From Streptomyces sp. HUAS CB01 (GTDB taxonomy: Bacteria > Actinomycetota > Actinomycetes > Streptomycetales > Streptomycetaceae), in assembly GCF_030406905.1 (NCBI RefSeq), contig NZ_CP129137.1:6913501-6977500 (forward strand): DNA of 64,000 nt. The letters run 5' to 3'. This document shows positions 38,466 through 46,980 of this stretch, one piece after another (position 1 is the first letter of the stretch; each line of letters begins with the position of its first letter). The position numbers and the translations under genes were made by a program. The notes under the pieces are model-generated. The model was given only the letters and a program-made list of their open reading frames with translations, made no database searches and was not told the DNA's origin.

Positions 38466-39125
38466 CTATTCCTTCGGCTCCTGTCCCGAACCACCCTCCG
38501 GACGGATTTGCTCGTCGACACGTCCTTCCTCGATCACCACACGGTTGGCCTCCTCGAGGATTTCCCGAACCTCCGGCGCGGGAATGACGGCCGCACCGGA
38601 GGAATCGGCGAACACGTAGTCACCGGGACGCACGACCACACCCGACACCAGTGCGGTGCGGTTCGCCTCGAACGGCGTGATGATGTCCCCGCCCCATCGC
38701 ACGGCTTCCCCCCTGCAGTACGCGGCGAATCCGTACTCCGAGAGCTGGGAGAAGTCCCGCAGGCGACCGTCCGTCAGGACCCCGGCGAGCCCGTGGACGG
38801 CGAGCTGGGCAAGCTTGCCACCGCCGCCGAGCGACGCGTCCGGGTACCCATTGCTGGACAGCACCAGCACCCGTCCCCGTCCGCCGTCGCGAACGGCCTC
38901 CTGGAAAAGCGCGGAGAAATTGTAGCGATCGGTCGGCAGGGCCTTCCGGCAGGACGGAAGATAGGAAATGGTGATCGCCGGCCCGAAGAGGAGGCGACCC
39001 GGCGTGGGGCTCCTCAGGTCGATCAGATGGCACGGATGCCGATGAGAGCGTCCCATCGCGTCGACCACGTCGGCGGTGCGCACACGAACCGCGAGTTCGC
39101 GCAACCGCGAATCTTCCTCCACCAT
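38466..39125 (-). CDS. RraA-family protein (possible 4-hydroxy-4-methyl-2-oxoglutarate aldolase-type)
   Basis: A 219-residue protein. NGYPDASLGGGGKLAQLAVHG and LTDGRLRDFSQL contain the Gly loop and the Arg-Asp pair that bind metal and oxoacid in HMG/CHA aldolases and RraA proteins. It may therefore be a class II aldolase or decarboxylase. RNase E inhibition is less likely in this lineage. The start at 39125 (MVEEDSRLREL) has AGGAGG 5-6 bases upstream. It is upstream of, and co-directional with, the quinone oxidoreductase, but a 190-base repeat-filled gap separates them. Confidence 0.85.
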   Translation of the reverse strand: MVEEDSRLRELAVRVRTADVVDAMGRSHRHPCHLIDLRSPTPGRLLFGPAITISYLPSCRKALPTDRYNFSALFQEAVRDGGRGRVLVLSSNGYPDASLGGGGKLAQLAVHGLAGVLTDGRLRDFSQLSEYGFAAYCRGEAVRWGGDIITPFEANRTALVSGVVVRPGDYVFADSSGAAVIPAPEVREILEEANRVVIEEGRVDEQIRPEGGSGQEPKE

Positions 39126-39828
39126 CGGGCCTCCTGAGGTGGGAAGTCTTCGGCTCGGGCGCCGGAAAGGGAAAACGCCGCGATTCCTCCCGGGTGCACG
39201 CCGCACGGCGCTGCCGCACCCGGCCGCGGCGGCGGGGACGGCCCGCCGGCACCTTCGGCGAGCCTTACAGGGCACTTTCCATCTTGCGCCGCAATGGCGG
39301 CCGCTGCTACATCGGCACCCGCCGGGCCGTCCCGCCGGGCAGGCAGTCACCGCGGGCGAGCGCTGCGCGGTGGCCGGCGTGGGACCGCGCCGGGCTGCGA
39401 CGGCGTTCGCTGAGCCGACTGGGCCACCGTGTGCGGTGTTCGAACGCGGCCGTGCGAATGCGTGTGTTCCTCACCGCGGGAGGCACACATGCGTCAACCG
39501 GCCGGCCAACCCATGGAACCGCCTTATCGCTCCGCTGGGCCTCGGACAACGTGAGGCCGGGTCCCGGTCCGGCGCCGGGGGACGAATGCATCCGGCCGTT
39601 TGCCGACCATGCCGATTAGGCCCCGACCGGCGCTGCCGAGCGGTGCGTTGTCGGGGCCGCCTGGGCACTTTCCCATATTCCCCGTGCTGTCCCGGCCAGT
39701 GGTTGAAGGGGGGAACTTACCGAAACGAACGGGGTGGTTGTGCCGTTGATGCAGGAGACATGCAGACTCGAAAACGCCAATCCGGTGCTGCAGCACTCAT
39801 CCGGTTCAGCCGGGAAAGGACGAGAACC
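39126..39828. other. About 700 bases without a recognised gene
   Basis: This divergent spacer lies between the RraA-like gene and the protease inhibitor. Longer open frames here have no ribosome site. The 39670-39760 stretch is less GC-rich (TTTCCCATATTCCCCGTGCT, GGTTGAAGGGGGGAACTTAC) and probably contains the promoter of the inhibitor gene. Confidence 0.45.
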
Positions 39829-40257
39829 ATGCGGAAGACCGCTCGATGGACAGCAGGCGGCGCCACCCTCGCCTTCGCACTGCTCGGGTCGATGGCCGGC
39901 ACCGCGCACAGTGAGCCCGCCTCGCTCTACGCGCCCTCGGCGCTGGTCCTGACCACGGCACACGGGGAGAGCGCCGCGGCGAGCCCGGAGCGCGCGGTCA
40001 CCCTCAGCTGTGCACCCGGCACCACCGGCACACACCCTGCCTCGGAGGACGCCTGTGCCGCCCTCGCGCAGGTGAAGGGCGAGTTCGGCGGTCTCGCGGA
40101 GATCAGCCGCGGGCAGCCGCGCTTCTGCACCCGGGAGTACAACCCGGTCACGGTCACCGCACAGGGCGTCTGGCAGGGCGAGCGTGTGAACTACGAGCAC
40201 ACCTTCGCCAATGAATGCGTCAGGAATTCCGAGGGCGCGGGCGTCTTCGAATTCTGA
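39829..40257 (+). CDS. Subtilisin inhibitor-like secreted protease inhibitor (SSI family), Arg at P1
   Basis: A 142-residue precursor with a signal peptide (residues 1-28, cleavage after AHS). The mature 114 residues match the SSI family: SCAPGTTGTHPASEDACAAL, FCTREYNPVTVTAQGVWQGE and HTFANECVRNSEG, with the four cysteines that form two disulfides. The reactive-site residue equivalent to Met73 of classic SSI is Arg102 (in CTREY). This predicts strong inhibition of trypsin-like rather than only subtilisin-like proteases. AAAGGA precedes the ATG at 39829. A strong terminator follows, so the gene is monocistronic. Confidence 0.93.
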   Translation: MRKTARWTAGGATLAFALLGSMAGTAHSEPASLYAPSALVLTTAHGESAAASPERAVTLSCAPGTTGTHPASEDACAALAQVKGEFGGLAEISRGQPRFCTREYNPVTVTAQGVWQGERVNYEHTFANECVRNSEGAGVFEF

Positions 40258-40280
40258 GTGGTCCCGGACAGGACACGGAA

Positions 40281-40322
40281 AAGGGGCGTCGAGGACGGCC
40301 TGCGCCGCCCTCGACGCCCCTT
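40281..40322 (+). terminator. Rho-independent-type terminator of the inhibitor gene
   Basis: The perfect 14-bp arms AAGGGGCGTCGAGG and CCTCGACGCCCCTT are separated by 14 bases, starting 23 bases after the stop codon. T residues follow in the right arm (CCCCTTCTCC). Confidence 0.85.
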
Positions 40323-40365
40323 CTCCCTGACATGCGCCCGCAGCGTCGCAAAGGGCTGTCCCGTA

Positions 40366-40382
40366 AGAGGTTGTCTCACGTG
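40366..40382. repeat. IS-end-like direct repeat, copy 1
   Basis: AGAGGTTGTCTCACGTG; the same 17-mer with one change (AGAGGTCGTCTCACGTG) occurs at 41093-41109 in the same orientation. Copy 1 contains the stop of a transposase fragment, so it is most likely an insertion-sequence end. Confidence 0.75.
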
Positions 40383-40436
40383 GCCCGTTTCGCGAGCTTC
40401 TTGTAGCAGTTCAGGGCGGCGGCCATGGCCGGGCCT
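40376..40436 (-). pseudogene. C-terminal fragment of a transposase
   Basis: Read leftward, this encodes AMAAALNCYKKLAKRAT and a stop that overlaps the repeat at 40366. Endings of the form LNCYKKLAKR are typical of Streptomyces IS transposases as I recall them. Nothing upstream on this strand continues the enzyme, so only the tail survives. Confidence 0.55.
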
Positions 40437-40509
40437 CAGCTCTGCCTGTCGTTGCGGACCACGTACGGGATCTTGAGGCCACGAGCAGTCCATGGCAGGC
40501 TCATGCCGC

Positions 40510-41094
40510 ATGATCGATGAGTTCGCGAAAGACAATCTGCACGGGAGACTGCGGCGGGACCGCAAGGCGCTGCTCTGGAAACTCGACGGCTTGTCCGAAT
40601 ACGACGCCCGCCGACCTTTGACAGCGACCGGGACAAACCTCCTCGGCCTGGTCAAACACGTGGCCACCGTCGAGGCCAGGTACTTCGGCGAGGTCTTCGA
40701 CCGCCCTTCCCCGGAACCGCTGCCCCGGTGGCAGGACTCCAACGGCAGCGATCTGTGGGCGACCGAGGACGAGACCCGCGATCAGATCATCGGGTTCTAC
40801 CGGCGCACGTGGGAACACTCGGACGCGACGATCAACGAGCTTCCGCTCGACGCCCCCGGCCACGTGCCGTGGTGGCCGGAGCCTTGTCCCAACACGAACC
40901 TGTTCGCCGTCATGGTCCATGTCCTCGGCGAGTCCATCCGGCATGCCGGGCACGCCGATATCCTGCGCGAGAGCCTCGACGGCCGGACCGGGGTGCGCGC
41001 CGAGAACGAGCAGCAGATCGACGAGGAAGCCCGTGCAGCCCACTGCGCGAGGATCGAGCAGGCCGCCAGGTCGGCCGCGCCCATCAGGGCTTAG
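40510..41094 (+). CDS. DinB/DUF664-family protein
   Basis: About 194 residues from the ATG at 40510 (MIDEFAKDNLHGRL); an in-frame ATG at 40492 adds six. The four-helix-bundle fold is indicated by KHVATVEARYFGEVF and HVLGESIRHAGHADILRE, which supply the conserved His residues of the DinB metal site. Some family members are thiol-dependent (mycothiol/bacillithiol) transferases. The stop codon lies within the second IS-end-like repeat (41093-41109), so the last few residues may be altered by an old insertion. The gene is bracketed by IS relics on both sides. Confidence 0.85.
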   Translation: MIDEFAKDNLHGRLRRDRKALLWKLDGLSEYDARRPLTATGTNLLGLVKHVATVEARYFGEVFDRPSPEPLPRWQDSNGSDLWATEDETRDQIIGFYRRTWEHSDATINELPLDAPGHVPWWPEPCPNTNLFAVMVHVLGESIRHAGHADILRESLDGRTGVRAENEQQIDEEARAAHCARIEQAARSAAPIRA

Positions 41095-41109
41095 AGGTCG
41101 TCTCACGTG
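41093..41109. repeat. IS-end-like direct repeat, copy 2
   Basis: AGAGGTCGTCTCACGTG differs from copy 1 (40366-40382) at one base. It overlaps the DinB stop codon (TAG at 41092-41094) and abuts the decayed transposase fragment. Confidence 0.75.
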
Positions 41110-41422
41110 ACTTGATGTTCGTGCGGCATGATGCCGGTCGTGGGCGTTGATGCGGTTGCCCGGCAGTGGCCGGCCGGCAGCGACGACGAGCCCGGGTGTC
41201 GGCGCCGATGACGACCTGGTGGTCGGTGCGAACCGCGGCTGGAGCGCGGGCCCGAGGTGATCGATGACGCGGTCGGCGGCCGACTTGGACACCCCGAACA
41301 ACGGGGCGGGTTGACGCAGGGTGAGGTTGGTGCGCCACTACGCGCGACCGGCAGGACCCCGTCCTCCAACGGCAGGCTCCAGGGCCGGCCCTTGCGGGAC
41401 CGGATCCGCGCCCTTGCGCCAC
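41110..41422 (-). pseudogene. Decayed IS5-like transposase fragment
   Basis: Fragments of one transposase are spread over three leftward frames: EDGVLPVAR, then FGVSKSAADRVIDHLGPAL, then TDHQVVIGADTR, then GLVVAAGRPLPGNRIN. This implies at least three frameshifts. An internal stretch that should contain the first catalytic Asp between the HTH part and the TDHQVV part is missing. The insertion sequence is dead. Confidence 0.7.
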
Positions 41423-41747
41423 AACGCGGCGACCGGTCTGCCGAACTGACGCGGGCTCAGCCCGGTGGACGGGGCTCTCCCGACCGGACCGGGACCGGAT
41501 CGGTGCGGGTTCCCCCGGCAGTCCCCGAAATTCCCCGCCACCGACCGGGCGGCCCCGTTACGCTCCCGTCGAGCGCGAGAGGCGCGCGATCACGAGGCAG
41601 GGCGGCGACCGGGAGCTCGTCGGCCGCGTCGTCGAGCGGGTGGGAGGTTGATGAACATGGCCGCCGTCGGCCTTCCCCAGCATGCCCTCGTCCGGTCCGC
41701 GCCGCAGTGAAGCGCGGTCCGGTCGCCCTCACGACCAGGAGTGATAC
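41423..41747. other. 325 bases without a recognised gene
   Basis: This lies between the transposase relic and the acetyltransferase. Its composition is irregular. Nothing beyond the acetyltransferase ribosome site (AGGAG at 41737-41741) is recognisable. Confidence 0.4.
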
Positions 41748-42314
41748 GTGAACTCCCCCTTCTCGCCGACTTCTTCCTCCGCGACTCCTTCGCCGACGTC
41801 TCCGTCGCCCCGTGCACCGCTGGCCACCGACCGTCTCCTTCTCCGGCCCTGGAACGCGGCCGACGTCACCGCGGTCCTCGGCGACACCCGGTCCGCCGAC
41901 TGGGCGGACGACTTCCCGGCCGAAGGCGACCGGGTCATCGCCGGGCTCTTCGCCCAGCACCCCGCATGGCTCGGCGAGTTCGGGCACCGTCTGGTCGTCG
42001 AGCGTTCCAGCGGACTCGTGGTCGGTTCGGTCGGCCTGTTCTGGCCGCCCGGCGACGGGGCCGTCGAGATCGGATACGGCATCGTGGTCTCCCGCCGCGG
42101 TAGAGGTTATGCCTCGGAGGCCGCGCGGGCCCTGGCGGACCACGCCCTCTCGGCCCCCGGCGTCCACACCGTCGTCGCTCGCGTGGAGCCGCCCAACCCG
42201 GCGTCCGTCCGTGTGCTGGAGAAGGCGGGCTTCCGCCGATGGGCCACGGAAGACGACACGGAGGACGCCGTGGCCCGCTTCCGGGCCACGGCGCCGGACC
42301 AACGCGGCCACTGA
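41748..42314 (+). CDS. GNAT-family N-acetyltransferase (RimJ-like)
   Basis: A 188-residue protein. After a Ser/Pro/Thr-rich start (residues 1-24), the GNAT fold begins TDRLLLRPWNAADV. VVSRRGRGYASEAARALADHA is motif A with the acetyl-CoA pyrophosphate loop (R/Q-x-x-G-x-G/A). VEPPNPASVRVLEKAGFRR is the typical C-terminal motif of the RimJ/RimL-like group. The GTG start has AGGAG 6 bases upstream. The acceptor substrate is unknown. Confidence 0.9.
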   Translation: MNSPFSPTSSSATPSPTSPSPRAPLATDRLLLRPWNAADVTAVLGDTRSADWADDFPAEGDRVIAGLFAQHPAWLGEFGHRLVVERSSGLVVGSVGLFWPPGDGAVEIGYGIVVSRRGRGYASEAARALADHALSAPGVHTVVARVEPPNPASVRVLEKAGFRRWATEDDTEDAVARFRATAPDQRGH

Positions 42315-42594
42315 CCGTACGGGGTCGGCGAGCCCCCCGGGCAGCGCTTCGCCGGGCAGTCGGCAGCCTTCGCCTCCTCTCCGGTGTGCATGCCCGCGCC
42401 CCCCGGGATGATCGAGTCGTCGGCATGAGCCAGGACGGCATGACGCCGGGTGGGCCCCGGGCGTGGCACGCGCGAGCCCGCGCACCGGTGGTCCGGGCGC
42501 CGTTGTGCCATGGGGAGTCGAGGTGCCGAACCTCATCGTCGGATGACACCAACGGAGTTGACGGCCCGTCTGGCCGGCTTCTCGGATGGGGTGT

Positions 42595-43565
42595 TCAGAC
42601 GAGCGGTGCCGCACCGGGGCGACTACCGCTCCACGCCGTCCGGCTCCGTCCGGTGATCGGGCCGGGGGCGTCGTCGGGACCGTCCTCGGTGTCCGCGTCG
42701 GGTCCGTCCTCGTCCCCCTCTTCCGGTTGGCCCTCTTCCCGGAGTTCGTCCCAGGCACCGCGGTGGTCGTGGCTCACACGCAGCCGACGCTCGCTCTCCG
42801 CGTCCAGCGCGGCGAGCGCCGGATGGGGAGCTGCCGCGGCACAGCGCTCACGCAGGGCGTCCCACCGGTTCGGCCGCTTCCGCGCCCACTCCTGCTCACG
42901 TCGGTGGAGCGCCGGGACCCGGCCCATCCACCCCAACTGGGCGACGAGGGCGAGGAGCACCGCTGCCGCGGCCACGACCTGTCCGGTGCCCGTCGGGTCC
43001 GTCTCCGTCAGCGCGATGCCGCAGAACGACCACTGCGTCACCATCACCGCGATCCCGGCGCAGCCCAGCACGGCTGCCGTCACACCGTCGCCCCAGCGCT
43101 TCGGCTCGTCCGGCGGGTGCGGCAGCCGGGCGTGGTACTCCCGCCGGAACTCGTCCCGGGCCTCGCCGTACACCATGTCGAGGTAGCGGATCCGGCCGAG
43201 TGTGACGGGACCACCCTCCCTGCGCAGCGCGTCCAGCAGGGCGTCCGGGAGGGGGTGACCCACGCGGTGGTGCGGGTCGAGACCCGCCCCGTCGAGCCGG
43301 ACGACCCCGCGCCCGTCGATGCTCATCAGTCCGTCGAGCAGGAGCCGGGCCGCTGCCGCCCCGCTCTCGTCGGACCGGAACTCGGCGGCGTAGTACGGAT
43401 CGAGGACGAGCGCGTCGGAGTGCGCCCGGTCCGCCCGGTCCGCCCGGTGACGCTCGGCGTCCGCGTGCCGGCGCCGGCGCGCGACCGCCGTTCGAGCAGC
43501 GCGAGATGCCCGTACAGCAGCACGGTGACGGGCAGCGCGAAGGCGGCGAGGGTGATCGGGTCCAC
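42595..43565 (-). pseudogene. Membrane protein gene with a frameshift near its 5' end
   Basis: Read leftward from a GTG at 43563-43565, the first frame gives an N-terminal membrane helix (DPITLAAFALPVTVLLYGHL) and then drifts into Thr/Arg repeats. A second frame takes over near 43470-43495 and runs 270 residues to 42595 (ALVLDPYYAAEFRSDESGA, VTLGRIRYLDMVYGEARDEF, then two more helices near GVTAAVLGCAGIAVMVTQW and VVAAAAVLLALVAQLGWMG). The switch falls in a GCGCGCCGGCGCCGGC tract. Either the gene is disrupted or the assembly has an indel. Family unknown; the layout recalls TIGR04222-like membrane proteins. Confidence 0.65.
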
Positions 43566-43702
43566 GCCGCGAGCGTACGACCGGGGCGAACGCCGCGGCA
43601 TCGCCTTTTCGCCGGCCTCCCCGGCGGAGTGCCGTGATCACCGTGCGCCCGCCCGGCGGCCGTGTACGGCTCGCTGTCAGCGGCGCTGGTTACGGTGGGC
43701 GC

Positions 43703-44068
43703 ATGATCGAGGCCGAGGACATCCGCCGTATCGCCCTGTCCCTTCCCGACACGGTGGAGAAGGAAGCATGGAGCATGCCCACGTTCCGTGTGGCCGGGAA
43801 GATGTACATCACGATCCCCGACGACCAGACGTCGTTCGCCGTGCGCTGTCCGAAGCACGAGCGAAGCGAACTGATCGCCGCCGAGCCGGAGAAGTTCTGG
43901 GTGCCTCCGCACGAGGCGAGTTCGGCCTGGGTCCGGGTGCGGCTCGTCGCGTTGGAGGACCTCGCCGAACTGCGCGACATCCTCGTCGACTCCTGGAGAC
44001 AGGCGGCGCCGGACCGGCTGGCCGAGGAGCACCCCGAACTGAGGCCGGGCGGGGGCACCGGCGGGTGA
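43703..44068 (+). CDS. MmcQ/YjbR-family protein
   Basis: A 121-residue protein with the YjbR-like fold: EAEDIRRIALSLPDTVEKEAW, FRVAGKMYITIPDDQTSFAVRC, and FWVPPHEASSAWVRVRL. The family (CyaY-like alpha/beta) is usually annotated as DNA-binding, but its role is unproven. The ATG at 43703 gives the usual length and the usual first helix. It is an isolated gene, convergent with the LacI regulator downstream. Confidence 0.9.
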   Translation: MIEAEDIRRIALSLPDTVEKEAWSMPTFRVAGKMYITIPDDQTSFAVRCPKHERSELIAAEPEKFWVPPHEASSAWVRVRLVALEDLAELRDILVDSWRQAAPDRLAEEHPELRPGGGTGG

Positions 44069-44267
44069 GCGGAGCACGGCCTCGGTGACCGCGCCCCGCA
44101 CCCGCGCCCCGGCGGCGAGGCGCGGCGGGAACGGGCGACGGCGCCGCCGGAGGCCCGGCCCCGGCGGCACACCGGGCCCACCGGCAGGGGCCGTTCCGCG
44201 GTGACCGGCCGGGAGCGCGTGCCCTCCCCTGGGCAACGGGCCCGGCGGTCCGTCGGCGCGCCCCAGG

Positions 44268-45284
44268 TCAGGACGAGTCGCGCACGACCAGTTCGGTGGG
44301 CAGCATCACGTGCCGGCGTGCCGCGCCGGGATCGGCGATCTCCTCGAGGAGGAGTCGGGCGATGGTGGAGCCGATCTCCTCCACCGGCTGGCGCACGCTC
44401 GTCATCGAGGGATGGGCGTAGCGGGCGATGTAGGAGTCGTCGAATCCGACGACCGCGACGTCCTCCGGTACGCGTCGCCCCTGCCGCCGCAGCTCCAGCA
44501 TGGCGCCGGCCGCCATGACGTCCGAGGCCGCGAACACGGCGTCGAGGCCGGGACAGCGTTCGAGAAGCGAACGCATCGCGAGCATCCCGCCCTCCTCGGT
44601 GAAGTCCGCCGTCTCGATCAGGCGCTCGTCCGGAGCGATGCCCGCCTCCCCGAGGGCGTCCTTCCAGCCCTGCAGCCGGCTCCGGGAGACGTCCATGTCG
44701 AGCGGCCCGGTGATGGTGGCGATCGTCCTCCGGCCGCGGGAGATGAGATGGCGGCCCGCTTCCCTCCCGCCCCCCAGGTTGTCCGAGCAGGCGTGGCTCA
44801 GGGACTCCCCGGGGGAGCGGCGGCCGGCCAGGACCGTCGGCAGGCCCAGGTTCTCCAGGATGCCGGGCAGGGGGTCGTCCTCGTGCACCGAGACCAGGAG
44901 CACCCCGTCCACCCTGCGCTCCGCGACGGAGTCGGTGAGCTGGTCGCGCTCACCCCTGTCGCGGACGAGCACCAGCTGGAGCTGCGTCCTCGTCGCCGTG
45001 AGCACGGTGCTCACGCCCCGGATCACGGCCGAGAAGTACGGCTCCGAGCCGAGCCGGCTCTCGGACTCCGGGATCACCAGCGCGACGGAGTTGGTACGCC
45101 GTGTGACGAGTCCGCGGGCGACGGAGTTCGGCACGTAGTTCAGCTCGGCTATGGCCGCGAGCACGGCGGCCCTCGCCTCGTCGCTGACGAGCGTCGAACC
45201 GTTGATGACCCTTGAAACCGTCGTCCGGCCCACGCCGGCCCGTGCGGCCACGGTCTTGATGGTCGGCCGCTGCTGTGCCCCCAT
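44268..45284 (-). CDS. LacI-family transcriptional regulator (CebR-like)
   Basis: A 338-residue repressor. The N-terminal LacI HTH (TIKTVAARAGVGRTTVSRVING, residues 8-29) and hinge helix (NYVPNSVARGLVTRR) precede a periplasmic-binding-protein-like sugar-sensing domain (VDGVLLVSVHEDDP, FAASDVMAAGAM, VAVVGFDDSYIARY, RQPVEEIG). I start it at 45284 (MGAQQRP), preceded by GGAGAGGG. It is divergent from the sugar transporter, with two copies of a 14-bp palindrome between them. This arrangement and the operator closely resemble CebR, the cellobiose-responsive repressor of Streptomyces. Confidence 0.93.
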   Translation of the reverse strand: MGAQQRPTIKTVAARAGVGRTTVSRVINGSTLVSDEARAAVLAAIAELNYVPNSVARGLVTRRTNSVALVIPESESRLGSEPYFSAVIRGVSTVLTATRTQLQLVLVRDRGERDQLTDSVAERRVDGVLLVSVHEDDPLPGILENLGLPTVLAGRRSPGESLSHACSDNLGGGREAGRHLISRGRRTIATITGPLDMDVSRSRLQGWKDALGEAGIAPDERLIETADFTEEGGMLAMRSLLERCPGLDAVFAASDVMAAGAMLELRRQGRRVPEDVAVVGFDDSYIARYAHPSMTSVRQPVEEIGSTIARLLLEEIADPGAARRHVMLPTELVVRDSS

Positions 45285-45413
45285 GTCCCTCTCCTCGTCC
45301 GACCGGCGGCTGCGCGCCGTTCGCCAGCGCATTGTGCCAGACCCCCGGACCCGCGGACCGGTGTGCGCGGGTGGCACCGCGACATCTTCCGGCAACGAAT
45401 TGGATTCAAGTTC

Positions 45414-45419
45414 TTGACA
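45414..45419 (+). promoter_or_regulatory. Possible -35 element of the transporter promoter
   Basis: TTGACA lies 155 bases before the binding-protein start and immediately upstream of the two LacI operators. No convincing -10 hexamer stands at 16-18 bases, so the assignment is tentative. A start site here would place the operators in the early transcribed region. Confidence 0.35.
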
Positions 45420-45454
45420 CAAGCCTCGTTCAACGGTCAACCTTCCGGCATCTG

Positions 45455-45470
45455 GTGGGAACGTTCCCAC
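45455..45470. promoter_or_regulatory. LacI-type operator 1 (TGGGAACGTTCCCA core)
   Basis: A perfect 16-bp palindrome with the 14-bp core at 45456-45469. It differs from the known CebR box (TGGGAGCGCTCCCA) only in the central bases. Centre-to-centre distance to operator 2 is 21 bp, two helical turns. Confidence 0.88.
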
Positions 45471-45476
45471 CCCGCT

Positions 45477-45490
45477 TGGGAACGTTCCCA
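45477..45490. promoter_or_regulatory. LacI-type operator 2 (TGGGAACGTTCCCA)
   Basis: A second perfect 14-bp copy, 21 bp from operator 1 and 78 bases before the binding-protein start codon. Two in-phase copies allow cooperative repression. Confidence 0.88.
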
Positions 45491-45568
45491 TTCTCTGCTC
45501 GGGTCAGTCGGCAGGACGGCTGGCCCGTACTCGGTGCGTCGGCGCCGCCGCCTGGGAGGACACAACAC

Positions 45569-46882
45569 ATGAAGAGCACCCGGAAGCTGTTCCGTACGAG
45601 AGGCACCGCCGTCATATCGGCCGTGGCGGCTCTCGGTCTCCTCTCCGCATGCGGCGGCGGCGACATCGGCGGGACGGGCGGAGGTGTCAAGGACGGCAAG
45701 ACCACCATCACCATGGGACTCTTCGGCGTCATGGGGTTCAAGGAGACGGGACTCCTTGATGAGTACATGAAGCTGAACCCGAACGTGCGGATCGAGGCCG
45801 AGATCGCGGGTGACGAGCAGACGTACTACACGGCCCTGCAGACGCACCTGGCGGCCGGCAGCGGCCTGAAGGACATCCAGGGCATCGAGATCGGACGTGC
45901 CAAGGAGCTCGTCGACACCCAGGCCGACAAGTTCGTCGACCTGTCGAAGGTCTCCGGCACCGACCACTTCCTGCCGTGGAAGCTGAGCCAGGTCACCGGC
46001 AAGGACGGCAAGGTCATCGGCCTCGGCACGGACATCGGCCCCATGGCCGTCTGCTACCGCAAGGACCTCTTCGAGCAGGCGGGCCTGCCCTCCGACCGCG
46101 AGCAGGTCGCCAAGCTGTGGGACGGCGACTGGGCGAAGTTCGTCGCCGCCGGCAAGGACTTCAAGGCCGGGTCCAAGGACGACAAGGTCGCCTTCATGGA
46201 CAGCGCCAGCGGACTGTTCAACGCGATGATCTACGGGAACTCCGAGCAGTTCTACGACAAGGGCGGGAAGCTGATCTACAAGGACAGCCCCGTCGTCAAG
46301 GAGGCATGGAACCTGGCCTCCCAGGCCGCCACCACGGGCCTGACCGCGAAGCTGCGGCAGTTCCAGCCCGGCTGGGACCCGGGCCTCGCCAACAGCACGT
46401 TCGCCACCACGGTGTGCCCGGCGTGGATGCTCGCGCACATCAGTGAGAAGGCGGGTCCGCAGAACAAGGGCAAGTGGGACGTCGCCAGGGCCCCCAAGGG
46501 CGCCAACTGGGGCGGGTCGTTCCTCGGCGTCGTGGACAAGAGCCCCGTCAAGGAAGAGGCGAAGAAGCTCGTCGCCTGGCTGACGGCTCCCGAGCAGCAG
46601 GCCCGCCTCTTCGAGAAGCTCGGCAACTTCCCGTCGTCGCAGAAGGCGCTCGAGGCGCCCCAGGTGGCGAACGCGAAGTCCGACTACTTCAGCGGTGCCC
46701 CCATCGGCCAGATCTTCGGAGCCGCCGCGCAGGAGATCCCCGACGAGCAGGTGCTGGGCCGCAAGGACGGAACGATCAAGGACATCTTCTCGCAGGGTCT
46801 GAGCCTCATCGAGTCCCAGAACCAGAGCCCCGAGAAGGCCTGGAAGACCACCGACGAGCGCATCGAGAAGGCCGTCGGCTGA
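45569..46882 (+). CDS. Sugar ABC transporter solute-binding lipoprotein (CebE-like)
   Basis: A 437-residue protein. The signal peptide ends in the lipobox LLSAC with Cys28 as the lipidated residue. The mature protein is a family 1 extracellular solute-binding protein (FGVMGFKETGLLDEYMKLNP, DIGPMAVCYRKDLFEQAGLP, PAWMLAHISEK, SSQKALEAPQVA). It captures an oligosaccharide outside the membrane and hands it to the two permeases downstream. GGGAGGA lies 8 bases before the ATG. The operon layout matches cebEFG-bglC, so cellobiose or another beta-glucoside is the likeliest ligand. Confidence 0.92.
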   Translation: MKSTRKLFRTRGTAVISAVAALGLLSACGGGDIGGTGGGVKDGKTTITMGLFGVMGFKETGLLDEYMKLNPNVRIEAEIAGDEQTYYTALQTHLAAGSGLKDIQGIEIGRAKELVDTQADKFVDLSKVSGTDHFLPWKLSQVTGKDGKVIGLGTDIGPMAVCYRKDLFEQAGLPSDREQVAKLWDGDWAKFVAAGKDFKAGSKDDKVAFMDSASGLFNAMIYGNSEQFYDKGGKLIYKDSPVVKEAWNLASQAATTGLTAKLRQFQPGWDPGLANSTFATTVCPAWMLAHISEKAGPQNKGKWDVARAPKGANWGGSFLGVVDKSPVKEEAKKLVAWLTAPEQQARLFEKLGNFPSSQKALEAPQVANAKSDYFSGAPIGQIFGAAAQEIPDEQVLGRKDGTIKDIFSQGLSLIESQNQSPEKAWKTTDERIEKAVG

Positions 46883-46893
46883 CGTCCCCCGAC

Positions 46894-46943
46894 GCCCCGG
46901 CGGCCACGCCGCGCACGACCACGTGCGCGGCGGCCGCCGGGGC
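46894..46943 (+). terminator. Intercistronic hairpin between binding protein and permease
   Basis: Long arms (GCCCCGGCGGCC..GCGCAC and GTGCGC..GGCCGCCGGGGC) with a 2-base bulge form a strong stem in the 98-base gap. Such elements after binding-protein genes usually stabilise the upstream mRNA and reduce read-through, giving more binding protein than permease. Confidence 0.7.
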
Positions 46944-46980
46944 ACGCCCAGCCCGCCCACGTTCCACGTAAGGATCCCTG

